Below the pieces are notes generated by a model. The model had not been told where the DNA came from. It saw nothing but the letters and a program-made list of their open reading frames with translations, and made no database searches. Shown piece by piece: positions 23,242 to 35,497 of a stretch of DNA of 64,000 nt (the stretch's first letter is position 1; every line of letters starts with the position of its first letter). The DNA lies in assembly GCF_958450345.1 (NCBI RefSeq), contig NC_088781.1:69513240-69577239 (forward strand), read 5' to 3'. The translations under genes were made by a program, and so were the position numbers. This stretch comes from Calliphora vicina (lineage: Eukaryota > Arthropoda > Insecta > Diptera > Calliphoridae).

Positions 23242-24499
23242 ATTAGTAAGTTTTGTAAATAAAAATACAAAATATATGTGGCAAATAAAATAGTTCTACT
23301 TTTTTTGTAATTTAAATTAATATATCTTCACCTAAAATTCAAAATAACGTAAAATCACTTTTTACAAGTTTATAGAAGATACAAAAAACGATATAAAATT
23401 AAAACTACTTGTGATATTGAAAACAAATTTTCAAATTTGGATTACAATAAAAACTATAAATATATTTTAAAAAAAGTACACTTTTCAAATTACACTTTAT
23501 GAATTGATCAATATAAATTTGTATGAAAATAAAAAAGGCGTTTGTATAAATACTTATATAAATTAAAAAAACATAATTTATTAAATTTTCATAAAGATTG
23601 CCAAAAAAAACTCTTGCAACAAATTTATTAAAAAATATAAGAACTATAAGTGCAGTTTTAAATTGTCCAGTTATTTTTTAAAAATCCAGTTAAATATTTC
23701 TTATGGTCCAGTTATTTGACTTTTGTTATCTGGCAACCCTATATGTATTTGAAACGACCAATAGACTACTTTAATACATACTTAATAGTTATTATGGAAT
23801 ATCTGATGAACTATCATTATGAAAGTCGCAAAACTTATAAATGTGCGTGGCACCACCCATACAAAGTAAATAGTTATTTTCAAGGTTGACAAGCAGTTTG
23901 GTATTAAAAATCAGCAAAATCGGTTCAGTGGAACCAGAGTGAGGGAACCTAAAAAAAACTTTATAATATTAAAGAGTTTTTGTTATTTTTACAAATACAT
24001 TGCATATAATACCATAAAATTTTACACACGTTATTTTTATGTTAAAAAGACTAACTCTGGTAAAAATTATAAGAATCGATCCATGATTTCTCCTAGCCCC
24101 TAATATGGTTCTGTGGTCTGTAAATGCCTACAAAATTGCAGTATCCACACAAAATTCAGGTGGTGCTTAAAAAAATCACACCACCAAATTGTTTGTGGAT
24201 CGGCCCATATTTTACCATAGCCCCCATATAAAGTTCCAAGTTTTACGAAAATCACTTAAATAAGCATAAATGTCTTATAAATATGGCTATTAAGTTTATA
24301 TTCGTCATAAATAGTCCCCATATATACCAAAATCGCTATACCTAATTCTATGAAGATCGGCCCATAATTGGTTATAGCTCCCATATATGGACCACTTCCG
24401 AGAATCACATTAACCTACATAAATATCTAAAAATATCAATATCAAAACAAAATTTTACACAGATCCGTAATTTATATTTAGAAATCATACTACAGGATT

Positions 24500-24937
24500 A
24501 CTACCACGATGATAAGTAATCTGTCCAACTCAGCACAGAGAATTATTTTGTTTATATTTAACACAATACTACGTATTGGATATTTCCCATTCTCATGGAA
24601 AATATCTGATATAGTTATGATACCAAAACCGGGAAAAGATGTCACTCAAATGACATCATACCGTCCCATTAGCCTATTGTCAATATTATCAAAACTTTTT
24701 GAAAAGTTGTTACTTGAGAAACTTATCCCTCGCCAGGGAGTTGCTGTCATTTGAGGGTCATAGACGACTGAGGCGATTGGAAACACTGGATCTGGCCAGA
24801 TAATCATTTAACGAGCACTCATGTTGGACATTGCAGCGGCAATAACAACTTTAGTTTTAGTTTAGGTTAAGATTTGAATACTTATTGTAAATTTCTAAAA
24901 AGAAAGATTCAATAAAGAAAAAAAGATATAAAAAAAA
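24500..24937 (+). mobile_element. Truncated Jockey LINE with 13-bp TSD
   Basis: A plus-strand frame from 24509 gives the RT block 'MIPKPGKDVTQMTSYRPISL', then 'LSILSKLFEKLL'. It then jumps to a LINE 3' tail with AATAAA (24911) and an A-rich end. ATACTACAGGATT flanks it on both sides (24487-24499 and 24938-24950), a typical target-primed insertion. It is 5'-truncated and internally deleted, so it cannot move on its own. Confidence 0.88.
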
Positions 24938-25367
24938 ATACTACAGGATTTTGTGAATATCGGTCCATATTTGTCATAGCTCCCATATCTGTGAACCTTA
25001 TATATTCCGAAAATCAGTTAAGTACTCATAAATCTCTTATAAATACCTTTATCATGCTAATATTCGACACAAATAATACTCATATACATATCACTGAACC
25101 AAATATTACGCAGATTGGCCGATAATTGGTCATTTACATATTCATTAACCTTAATAAATATGTAAAACAAATCGATATCAAAATTAAATTACGCACAGAT
25201 CCGTAATTTATATTTAGAAATCATACTACTGGATTTTGTGAATATCGGTCTATATTTAACCATAGCTCCTATATAAGGTACACTCCCTAAAATCCTAATT
25301 TGTTCAATATATGTATACAAAAACCTATATTCCAAATGTTACGGTGATAGGCTCATAATTGGTCATA

Positions 25368-26392
25368 CACGCAGAGAAAAAATATAGTTGGGCATGGTAA
25401 GTGGAACCATTTCAATATTGTTACAAGTTTTTTAACTATATTATAGTCACAGTAATCATTTACATGATTGTGGTAACCATAATATGGTTAATTTACGATT
25501 TACATGATTGTGTCAACCATATATATGGGTACAGTAAACAAATATATGTTTGTGACAACCATTTATATGATGAAGTACTTATCATATTATGGTGCTCTCG
25601 GCTTAATGCATTAAACACATTCAAGACAGCAGGCTACCAACTTCAATCTGTCAAAAATAAAATGCACACGTTTATATGGAGACGATTATTTTAACGACAG
25701 CACAGCTACACGGCCACACGACTACTCATGCCGATGTAGCCGAATTAGGCTAATTTCTATTTTTGTCAACTACAAAACAGAAATAGTGTTGCTAATATAA
25801 TAAAAAAATGTAAATCAAATTAGTGCTTAAAAAAATATATTTTTTTACTTAATTAAGAGAAGTTTCTGATAACCATATTGAAATAAATTAATAACATGTA
25901 CATAATTAATTATAACCATATATATATTTTTACTCAAAATAATTGTTTTAGTTTTAATTACTTTGGAATTTTGTACGGTTATGTTTTATTAAAGTGGTAC
26001 CACTGAATTATAAATCAGCTGTTTACTTTGTAGCTGTCGTCTTTAAAATAATTCAGTAGCTGCCACACGACTACAACTGTAACCAGCAGAATTTGTGTTC
26101 GTGTAGTCGTGTAGCCTGTTGTCTTGAATGTGTTTAATGCATAAGGCTTATCATAATCTGAGAACAACATATTATGATGAAATTATTCATCATAAATATG
26201 GTTGCCACAAACATATATTTGTTTACTGTAACCATATATATGATTGATACAATCATGTGAATCGTAAATTAACCATATTATGGTTATCACAATCATGTAA
26301 ATGATTACTGTGACTATAATATTGTTAAAAATCGTGTAACACTATATAAATGGTTACAGTAACCATGCCCAATTATATTTTTTCTCTGCGTG
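25368..26392. mobile_element. 1-kb foldback element, TSD TA
   Basis: Outer ends CACGCAGAGAAAAAATATAG and the inverse CTATATTTTTTCTCTGCGTG (one base is missing on the right) are flanked by TA (25366-25367, 26393-26394). Joining the flanks restores the host repeat 'ggtcatagcctccatataag'. The arms, about 230 bp each, consist of alternating 'aaccatatatatg' and 'acaatcatgtaaat' motifs. A second inverted pair lies inside (25608-25645 with 26108-26145, 'acacattcaagaca.caggct'). The whole unit could fold into one hairpin. The frame 25401-25694 is chance. Confidence 0.85.
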
Positions 26393-26542
26393 TAGCCTCC
26401 ATATAAGAACAACTTCCGGAAAACACATTAATCTGCACAAATATCCAAAATAATCTGTACTGAACCAAAATTTTACACCGATCCACTCTAGTTAATAGCG
26501 TTGTTTATATGAAATTCTACAAAAATAGTCATAGCTTTCATA

Positions 26543-29266
26543 TCCCAATAAACCAGAAAACGATATGATAGCAAAACCGGTATTACCTTATGGGGGCCAT
26601 GATGTAATAAGTAAGGTGAGAGCGTTTCGAAAACAAACACAACAATCACATTATTTCTTGCTGACAAGTGCATAGGTTTTGTCATAATTGAATTTGTGAA
26701 ATAAAAAATAAACAAATTTTATTTTGGCATCTTTTAGATTTTTTAATGGGATGTTTATTTTTTAAGTTCAATTTTATTGACCTGATTATTTTGTATCTTT
26801 TATTTATTATTTTTATTAACGTTGATTTTAGTAAAATTTTGCTTCAAAATGTTGCTTTTCAGAATTAAAGAGATTATAATTTTTGTTAGAATTTTTAAAT
26901 TTATTATCAACACACAATGTAAATAAACTTTGACAAAACTGTTACCAATGTAAACAGAAAGTTTTTATTATTTTTGCATATTAACTAAAAAACGGCATTT
27001 AAATTTAAATTATATTTGAAAAAGAACAACGGTTTAATAGGGCTTTATCCAAATTTCATTATATGAAATCTTTTTATTCACATTTTCATTCATGTTTTTT
27101 TCTTTGAAAATAAAATTTATTAATTTTTCAAAATAAATTCAGTTTGACAAAACTCAAGTACTTTCAAAATAGATAAATAAAAATCAGCTGTGTTCTTGAT
27201 TTCACCTTACTTAATGCATCCTGATGGGGGCGATTATAATAGCTTTGTTCAATAACTAAAAGTTGTTACTAGTTAGTAACAATTGTTACTGGAAAAGCGT
27301 TCATTAACTCAACAAAACTTTCAAGTAGAGCAAAAATCAAGAGCGTATAAATTTTAGAGACTGTTCTCTCGTTGCAAACTATTACAAGTTCTATTTTGAA
27401 CTCGTAATTGTTAGCAGCTTATATTTCATATGTTTTGTGTTATTATTTATTTATTTTTGTGGTGAAAAAATGTAAAAAAAAGAATTTAAAAATTTAAATT
27501 GAAGAAAATGTGAGTATTTTACATTTTAAAAGGAATAAAATAAGAAAATTGTCTGTATAAAACAGTGATGTTCATCCCATACAACAATTGTTTAAAAAAT
27601 TTAAACACATTTGTTACGCTCTTTTAAAGAGCGTAATAAATGTCTCATTTTTTCAGAAATTCAATAAGCATTGTTGTTGGTTGGTTTTTGGATGAAGCAT
27701 AGCAAACACACGTGTTTCAATTACAATTGAACACAAAAAAACAAAGTTAAAAATAAATAAAAAATTTGAGAGTATTTCGGCCGTATAATGTATATTCTTT
27801 CATTTCCTTAAAATTTAAATTATATTCATTTAATAAATTGGTTTTATTTGACAAAAATTCTAAATTTAAACTTTCTTCATTTTGTTGTTATTTTAAGTGT
27901 TTGACATTATGTTTGCTGGGTAGCTCTCTCACCAAATATCTTCATTTTTATTTTTGAACATCACTGGTATAAAACAATTGTTACTGGAAAAGCGTTCATT
28001 TACTTTTTACTATTTTTGATAATTTAAGAGAGTAATTTTGTAAATTTTGATTTTATTCTCTCGTTGCAAGTATTTACTGGGAAAGTAAATGAACTGACCT
28101 AATATCATATACTATTATTGAAAACGATATTATAGCAATATAGTTTTCAAATATTTTCCTTCCAATAAAATAAATAAATTAAACAAACATTTGAAAAAAA
28201 CTTCAAACTGAAAATTAATTTATATTAAAAATTTTCAAACAACATAAGAAGACTAAAACAAAATAAATATTAAATTATAGATTTTATTTTTTTTTGATAA
28301 TTATTCGAACTTTTTTTTTATATATATAATTTTGAAAGTAAATTTTTAATTAGGCTTAAGTTCTTTTTTATTATAATTTATTTGTAATAATTCAAAGAAT
28401 ATCACTGAATACTAAAATTTTTAGACAATTGGCAAATTGGAATGCATTTTCTACCCTGCCAAGGGCATCATCAACAATCTTCATTGTCAAGGTCTATTTG
28501 TAAATATCATCTATTTAACTTACTATTATTAGGAATTAGAATATGGGAAGCCTAATTCATATTTATATTATTTGTAAATTAGATTAAATTTCAAATATTT
28601 TATTATATATGTGTATTCTTATTATTACAAATTTATTATTTTATTAGTGTTGCTGTAGTCAACCTTTGGTTAACAATTTAGCTATGAATGTGTTTGTGTT
28701 TTTTCTTTCTTTCTCCTTGGTGTTGATTCGTTGAATCAAACTGGAAATGATAAAAATGAACTTAAGCCTAATTAAAAATTTACTTTCAAAATTATATATA
28801 TAAATATTAAATTATTTAAAAGGTTATTTTTGTTAATTTTGATTTAAACAAGTGGGCAGGTAATAAAATCCCGATAATTTTCTTCAATTTTATGGTGATT
28901 TGTATGCAATATTTGAAACGTGATGAATGTGATGAAAATATGTATGTATGATATGTTATGTTATTTTACCTTTCCAGGTTTTTTTATTTCAGCGAAATAT
29001 CTAATATAAGAGATTAAAATACATATATGTATGTATATAATTTTTAGTATAAAATAGCATTCAGAATAAAATCTGCAGCATGGCGATTTTACTACCGTTT
29101 TTATTGGAAATTATGATAGCGAAAACGGTATCATAATTGTCTGGAAAAACGATATTATAAGGAACGGTACAATTTAGTCAGGAAAAACTATCGTTTATGA
29201 CACGCAAACGTATATATGATAGTTTATATCATCTATATGATATCGTTTCGATATCGTTTATTGGGA
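26543..29266. mobile_element. 2.7-kb TIR element, TA target, noncoding
   Basis: Ends TCCCAATAAAC and GTTTATTGGGA with TA on each side. The subterminal zones share 'gaaaacgatat', 'gataccgttttcg'-like and 'gatatcgtttcgat' motifs. The interior is A+T-rich, with further repeats: 'aacaattgttactggaaaag' at 27277 and 27970, and a foldback at 28317-28806. No transposase frame is evident. Confidence 0.65.
28317..28806. mobile_element. 490-bp foldback MITE
   Basis: Arms of about 48 bp: 'ttttgaaagtaaatttttaa' plus 'ttaggcttaagttc' on the left, exact complement on the right, capped by 'tatatata'. Nested in the 26543-29266 element. Confidence 0.75.
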
Positions 29267-29741
29267 TATTGAACCAAAATAGTCAGTAATTTGTAATCAA
29301 AAATCATACTACTGAATTTTATGAATATCGGTCCATAATTGGCCACAGCTCTCATATAAATATATAAAAATCACGTTAAAATATTTTTGACAATCGAATC
29401 ATAATAGGTCATAGCTCCCACATAAGTCCCACAACCCAATATTTTGAAATATATTTGTATACCCTTTTTTATACTCTGTTTCTTCACTTAAGGTTAAAAA
29501 GGAAAAATGTTGATCCAAACGTATTAACTAATTATTAAGTGTATAAATTGTTAAGTTTCATACGTTTTAATAGGAATTTCAATTATAAATTGCTGAATCT
29601 TCTGCATAAACTAGTAATATAAAGGTAACTTTAACTATAACGGCTCTAAGTATATTATTTCAGTTGTTATACCATCATATTTAGGTGGAGGGTATTTAAG
29701 ATTCGGCACGGCCGAATATAGTACTCTTACTTGTTTCTGTT

Positions 29742-30860
29742 GAAATTATAAGCATAATTTTACTTTAGGTATTTTCCAGCCACAAAATAAAAAGTATGAA
29801 CCACTTGTACCACTCTGAAAATATCAAACTAAAGCGAATTTGGAAATTCTGGTGAACTTTAAATTTTGCATGGTCATTCATGAAGAACTTTTTTCTCCCC
29901 ATACATGTTTGCGTGCATTGCGATAAATTATTAAGATTTAGCATTCATAAGTATCGGAAACATATAAAAGAAACAAATGTTTTATAATATTTTTAGTCAA
30001 AATCTCCAAACTTTCTGAATTTCCTCAATATTTGAAATATTTTTATTAATAACAATTATTTTTGTTACCAGAGTACCTTAATTTAATGTAAAGCTTTTAT
30101 CTTATAAGATTAAGTATTTTCAATTTCAAATACAAATGTTGTATGTACGTCATTTGTTTGTGATTACAGGTAGAATCCTTTTTCATGAACACAAACACAA
30201 ATAGTATATACACACAAATACATATAAACATATTATCCTTTGGGTAAACACAGGAGTCCAAAAACATACGCACACATCCACAAATACTTAAATATGTATA
30301 AAAAAAGGATAAATATTTGTGTAGTTTTGAACGTACTCGTAACTCAGGTTGAGTTCACCATTTCCACTTTTACGTTTCACATACAAACGCATTTCGAACG
30401 ATTTCTATTAATTTTTTAATTTTGCAAATTTAAATGTATTTTATTGTTGTTTTAATAATGGCACCGTGAATGCATCTACACCTTGACAACTTGATGGTTT
30501 ATTTTAAATGGAATTTAATTTAATTAAATTTATTTTATTCATTTTTAATTTTTTTCAATGTTACACTAAGAAAATTTTTGTGTTTCTAGTTTTTGTTTCT
30601 TTTTTGACAGATGCTGCGAAAATTTAACGCATGCGTTTTATGCTCTGTCATAGGGATGCTGCCCCCAGAGCCTTAAATATATTTGTTCAATAATCAACTT
30701 ATCGGATATTTTCAAATACATTTTTTCTACATTTCTCCCTGTCGAATTTTGAAAAATTGATTATATTATTAAAATTATTATTTTCACTAATTAATTCAGT
30801 ATATGTAATGTATAGCATTGGGAAAAAACAAACAAAGTTATTTATTTATTTTGTAAATAG
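29742..30860. other. A+T-rich spacer, nothing identified
   Basis: No supported gene or repeat. Short CA-rich tracts (for example near 30190-30290) only. Confidence 0.45.
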
Positions 30861-30871
30861 GTATGTATGTA

Positions 30872-31416
30872 CAGTGAGTGTCACTCAAAATCGTACAACA
30901 TAATTTTTTTTAAAATATAATGAAATTATACAGGCAATAATAGGTGATTATATAAAAAATTAAAAGTAATTTTATTAATTGGAACAAAAATATGTATTTC
31001 AACAAAAAAGTTAACAAAACCTCAATTCGTTAAAAAAAATATTGATGAAAATTAAAGAACATCACAAAATTCATATTTCACTTAAATTCGTACAATTATA
31101 TTAAATTATAATTTAAAGTTTAAAAATTAAAAAAAAGGTTAATATTAAATAATCCTAATACTTTGTAGGGTATCATTTGCTATTTTTTAGTGCCTTTACG
31201 ATTTTAAATGAAGCGTTGATATTCTGGGCACTGACAGTCTTACCCAATTTTTTTATTTGTGGATAAGGGCAATTAAAATTATACCCAATTTTCTAATAGG
31301 TAATAGCACACACAATATTAAAATAGCATTTTAAAATATTTCCAATACATCAACTTTCTAAAACTAATGAATAAAATTTGACTACGATGGTGTACGATTT
31401 TAAGTGTCATTCACTG
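30872..31416. mobile_element. Tc1/mariner-type MITE, TIR CAGTGAGTGTCACT
   Basis: Left CAGTGAGTGTCACTCAAAAT and right (reverse complement) CAGTGAATGACACTTAAAAT form about 28-bp inverted repeats flanked by TA. The CAGTG termini and TA target are typical of Tc1-like elements. No transposase frame remains. Confidence 0.82.
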
Positions 31417-31950
31417 TATGTACTTATTATATTAAATCGTTTTAAATCGACATTTGCATTTAATTTTTTACGAACAAATCTATACATTTATTGTCAATTT
31501 TAGTACATTCATAAGTGTTTTAATACATTTATTTTTGAAAAAAGTCTCAATAAAACTTAAATGGAAAAAAATATTAAGAATAGTAGGACAGTAGTTTAAC
31601 ATTTTTTAAGATTGTTTGAAAACATTTAAATTTTCAAAAGCGCACCTGAAAATTGCACTTGCATCATGAATGCTTTTTTATAACCATTATTATTTTTTTA
31701 ATTATGTAGTCTAAAGAGCTCATAAATAACTTACAAATGTATATTAAATTAATAAAATCCGACATCAGCTTGAAAATATACGACTATGTAAAGATAAACA
31801 ATACTTAAATATTTTAATTTTTTAAAAAAAATTTTCTGCAAAGAGAAATCACGAGAACAATTTTTTTTAAACCGAGCACTATTTGACCATGGCCTCCATA
31901 TAAAGTTCACTTCCAAAAATCACTTAAAAACAAATAAATATCTTATATAT
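31417..31950. other. A+T-rich spacer
   Basis: A few degenerate pieces of the 'catagctcccatataa' family near 31890; otherwise nothing identified. Confidence 0.4.
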
Positions 31951-32309
31951 TGTTACGTTTAAACATTTTTTAAAACGTTGGGTTTATTTCCTTTAAATAA
32001 ACCGGATACTATTGATTGTAAATAAAAGCAAAATCGACTGCAACCTCTGCCACTATTTATACACACGCCATCTTTCGTGAAACTTCTACAATGATCTTAA
32101 CGGACAACTACTATATTCGAATTCTAGAGCTTTCGAATTTAATTTTCGCAGTGTTGTTGCCATACTTATAAACAATGCTAACAACCGCATGCTATCAACA
32201 TTGTTGATAAGTAGCAGCTTCTACTAATGGAAATGTTTATAAACACGATGAATGTTGCTGGCAGTTGCTCAGACCGTTAAATTCAAATCGCTAGTGCAAA
32301 TTCGTAACA
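31951..32309 (-). mobile_element. Solo LTR, internally deleted, TSD ATAT
   Basis: Runs TGTTACG to CGTAACA with ATAT on both sides. Read on the minus strand it matches the LTR at 12219-12857 at the start ('tgttacgaatttg') and end ('tttatttaaaggaaataaac' region), but is only 359 bp. The 3' part of the LTR after the TATA region is largely missing. Confidence 0.8.
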
Positions 32310-32690
32310 ATATATTGCTATTAGGTTGAAACATGCATAATCTCCATGTACATAAAAATCGATGTAGCGAAATTTATGAAGATCGGATCCCATATAAGGA
32401 CCACTTCCAAAAAACACATTAATTTTCATAAGTACCTATATTTATTCACAAATGATACTGAGAGATTGTGAGAATATGGTTTATATATGTCCATAGCTTC
32501 CATATTAGGTTCATTTCCGAAAATCACTTAAATAAATATTTCCCATATATACGAAAATCGATATGTTGAATTTTATAAAGATTGGTCGATTATTGGTCAT
32601 AGCTCCCATATAAGACCCGCTTCCGAAAATCACTTTAAAGTACATAAATCTCTTATAATCTCATATAATTTTAAAGACGCTTTTTTACAA
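32310..32690. repeat. 'ggtcatagctcccatataag' repeat fragment
   Basis: Two or three units with 'ttccgaaaatcacttaaat' and 'attggtcatagctccc'. This is the host of the solo LTR at 31951. Confidence 0.5.
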
Positions 32691-33604
32691 CTATGTGTGT
32701 TTGAGGAGTGTGGTGAAAGTGGTTTGAACACCAATACATATAAACAAAATTATAGCAATACATTCGTAGAGTTAGGTTTTTTATGACAACTGACAAAGGT
32801 TTTTTTTTGACAGCATTTCACTTCATGTTTGAATAAGGCATTTAATATTTAAAATATTTATTTTAATAAACATGCTTAAGTTTAGAAATTGTCACATTAC
32901 AAGATCGTTATTATATTTGTTGACGTTATTTGCTCTTATAAAATTCATCTAATCTATATATATATATATATAAAAATGGATGTTTGTATGTATGTGGGTA
33001 TGTATGTACATAACATTAACTAACTAAATATATAAATAACTAGCTGTCCCGGCAAACGTTGTTCTGCCATAGCTCACACAAAGTTTGAAGACTCCCACTA
33101 TAATAGTACTCCATATACAGTGGTGGCCACCAATTTAAGACAAATACTTGAATTTTTTTCATCAACTTAATTTTAAGTGCGATAGAGCCAAAATAAAAGG
33201 ACCTCTAAGGGTATGAAATTTATTATTAATGTTTCTAGTTTCTGAAAAATGTTTGGAAAAATCGGTAAAACATATATGGACAAAGATATGTGGAAATACG
33301 TTGACCCACCTCAGCGAATATCTGCTGTTAATAACATGATATGACCGAAACTAATGGAACTAAAAATACGAAATTTGGTCCGAATATTTTATAATAATAA
33401 AAATATAATGATATAAATGTGAGAAAATATGTTTATTTAAAAAAAAAATTGTTTGGTCAAGTTGTAGAAAAATGTTATGTGTTCGTGGTGAATATGTATG
33501 GATTGACACAGTCGAATAAAACACACTTGTGTGTTAAAACCAAAGTATACCAAGTAGTCCGACTCTCAATTTTTTAAAATTACTCTCTCACATATACGGG
33601 TACC

Positions 33605-34305
33605 CATAGTAGAAAAATAGAAGGTAGTTTCATTTTCTCTTTATTTTTTAAAATTCTACGTCTGACATGCTTAAGGATTTTGATGTTTTCGTTAAAATAG
33701 TAATACCATATTAATTAAAAATTTTCCCATATATTCTTTGAAGTTTGTGAAAAAATTAACACATAATTTTCATTAATTTGAAAAATATTAAAAAAATATA
33801 AAAAATATTTACTATCAAATTGGGATCAAAGGTAAGATTTTCATTTTCAAATATTTCAAAGCTAATTTGTGAACATTATTTTAAGATTTAACAAACATGA
33901 GTTGCATTTTCCCCAACTGCGAAAATACCAAATATTTTTGCAAAAATTCAAATGTAAATTTTTTTAAAATCCCTACATTACCTAACAAGCGACAACAGTG
34001 GCTGGATGTATATAAAATTTGCGAAGAATATTTGCCAAAAGAGCCAATGGTGTGCTCCGACCATTTCCTTAAAAGCAATATTTCAGTTAATACATTAACT
34101 TCCAACACAACATACTTAACACATTTTTATTTAAATACTAAATTATAAATTACACATTTTTGTGTAAAAAATTTCTCTAAAATAAAAATCATTTTTAGGA
34201 ATGTGGCAACGCTTTTTATAATGCTCACAAAATAAGGAAACTTCAAAAAACCTTATTTGAAAAAAAAAATGTTTGATTGAAACTACCTTCTATATTTTTA
34301 TCATG
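33605..34305 (+). mobile_element. P-like nonautonomous element with THAP ORF, TSD CGGGTACC
   Basis: Ends CATAGTAGAAAAATAGAAGG and (reverse complement of the right end) CATGATAAAAATATAGAAGG are inverted over about 30 bp. Both flanks read CGGGTACC (33597-33604, 34306-34313). It carries the beginning of a THAP-type protein (33897-34148). The 8-bp duplication, CAT termini and N-terminal THAP domain together point to the P-element superfamily. A second copy is at 36262-37271. Confidence 0.85.
33897..34148 (+). CDS. THAP zinc-finger fragment of P-like transposase
   Basis: An 83-codon frame. Cys-x4-Cys near the start ('MSCIFPNCENTKYFC'), then 'FFKIPTLPNKRQQWLDVYKI', and then 'MVCSDHF' (C-x2-H) complete a THAP C2CH metal site with the conserved Pro and Trp. 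In P-element transposases this domain sits at the N terminus and binds the subterminal DNA sites. Only this domain is left; the frame stops after the 'NTLTSNTTYLT' region, with no RNase H-like core. Such a fragment could be a repressor-like DNA-binding peptide, but expression is unknown. Confidence 0.7.
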   Translation: MSCIFPNCENTKYFCKNSNVNFFKIPTLPNKRQQWLDVYKICEEYLPKEPMVCSDHFLKSNISVNTLTSNTTYLTHFYLNTKL

Positions 34306-34767
34306 CGGGTACCGTGTGAGTTCAGAGAAATGTTAACCAATGAAATGTCTTGAAATTTTAACTTTTAAATTTTGATAAAAATAACGTTTTTTACACATTA
34401 TTATACTAACACATGTTATTCTTTATTTTTTTAAAACACTTTTTGCACATTTTCATTGTTAAAACGTTTATATTTTGCACAAATCAAGAAAAAATATTTT
34501 TGGAATTTCTGACATGTATTTTTTTGTTATTGTAGAATTTAAATTATAGGACAGAGTTCCAATTTTTGGTATTGAAAATTCATACAATTTAAAATTTAAA
34601 ACATTTTTATAGAACTCTGTTGCCTGGAGAAAATTTAAAAGGTACCAACACATGTGTAATTTTGTTACTAACACATGTATAGAGTTAGGTACTTTTTCAC
34701 TAATACATTCTTATAGTTAGGTACTGCTGTCAAAGAGTTGGACTACTTGTTATACTTTGGTTAAAAC

Positions 34768-34955
34768 CATAGAGAACATAGAGCGGAAACTAGAAAAAAA
34801 CTCAAACAAAAAAATTACTCAAAATAATCACACATACGATTGTTGGTTTTGTTTTCACATAGTTTTTTCTACTAATACATTCTCACCACTTAGGTTTTTG
34901 ACAACTGAGTTAGGTCTTTGACAGGAGAGTTTCCGCTCTATGTCTATTCTCTATG
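34768..34955. mobile_element. Element Y: 188-bp MITE, TIR CATAGAGAACATAGAGCGG, TSD GTTAAAAC
   Basis: Left 'catagagaacatagagcgga' and right complement 'catagagaatagacatagag' then 'cggaaact' are inverted repeats. The flanks are GTTAAAAC at 34760-34767 (shared with element X) and 34956-34963. It is adjacent to X with exactly one target copy between them. Confidence 0.85.
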
Positions 34956-35497
34956 GTTAAAACAGTCCTCATGCATACATATTTGTGGAAATATTTGAAA
35001 AAATAATTGACAATCACGTGGAATTTAGCAAACAATTTTTGTCTTAAATTCCTGGACACCACTGTATGCAATAATAAATTTTTACTTTGTATGGGTGGTG
35101 CCATGCCCAGTGTTCCTATATTGGTCAATTGTGAATCTAAACCATTCAGGGACCCACTCAATCACACACATCAAATTTCATCGAAATCGAAATAAGGAGG
35201 AGTTCAGTTACTAACACACGTACAGAAGAATTATATATATATAAAGATATTTCATTTAAAATAAATATAAATTTTTAATTCATCAAAATATGCGGAAAAA
35301 TCACACGTACTTATTATTTTGGCCATTTTGATAAAACTTTTAGCTGGACCGATTTTGATAAAACTTTCAGTGAATCTTCAGAATAGGTAACACTATAAAA
35401 TCGGATTTTTGATATTCGGTCTGTGGGCGGAAAGGTGTGTAAAAATCAAATTTTTACATTATACCGCTAATGCCATCTATATATAAAAACAGATGTG

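Larger units (their letters stand above)
21738..23741. mobile_element. 2-kb hAT-like nonautonomous element, TSD TATGTATT
   Basis: Ends TAGGGTTGCCAGA and TCTGGCAACCCTA are perfect 13-bp inverted repeats. Both flanks carry TATGTATT (21730-21737 and 23742-23749). Subterminal 'gtccagtt' motifs cluster at both ends (at least five in the first 110 bp, three in the last 100). No transposase frame was found. It contains two smaller elements (22625-22737, 22741-23241). Confidence 0.88.
23870..29741 (-). repeat. Dispersed 'ggtcatagctcccatataag' repeat split by insertions
   Basis: Pieces at about 23870-24486, 24951-25367, 26393-26540 and 29267-29741 are built from units containing 'aattggtcatagctccca', 'accacttccgaaaatcac' and 'aaatcatactac'. 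The right end has the hairpin 29701-29717 (ATTCGGC-ACG-GCCGAAT) followed by 'tactcttacttgttt'. In reverse it is the same design as at 407 and 8507. A LINE, a foldback and a 2.7-kb TIR element split it. No coding. Confidence 0.55.
33541..34759. mobile_element. Element X: TIR CAAAGTATACCAAGTAGTCC, TSD GTTAAAAC
   Basis: Left end CAAAGTATACCAAGTAGTCC and right end complement CAAAGTATAACAAGTAGTCC form 26-bp inverted repeats. The flanks are GTTAAAAC at 33533-33540 and 34760-34767. An 8-bp duplication and CA termini fit the hAT or P groups. The P-like element 33605-34305 is nested in it. No ORF of its own. Confidence 0.85.
33118..35064. mobile_element. Tc1/mariner-type MITE with tandem insertions
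   Basis: Ends CAGTGGTGGCCACCAATTTA and (reverse complement of the right end) CAGTGGTGTCCAGGAATTTA, with TA on both sides. The uninterrupted sister copy is at 56930-57453 (524 bp). This copy is about 1.95 kb because two further elements (33541-34759 and 34768-34955) entered at one site, GTTAAAAC. Confidence 0.9.
33035..35240 (+). repeat. 'agctgtcccggcaaacgttg' repeat split by a MITE
   Basis: Left piece 33042-33117 ('cggcaaacgttgttctgcca') and right piece 35065-35240 ('gtatgggtggtgccatgccc', 'atcaaatttcatcgaaatcg', ending in a 'tatatatat' tail) belong to a repeat seen widely in insect genomes. They were parted by the MITE at 33118. Possibly the 3' end of a LINE; class uncertain. Confidence 0.5.

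Noticed and set aside
25401..25694. 97-codon frame in the foldback
   Set aside because: Made of the repeated arm motifs; chance reading.
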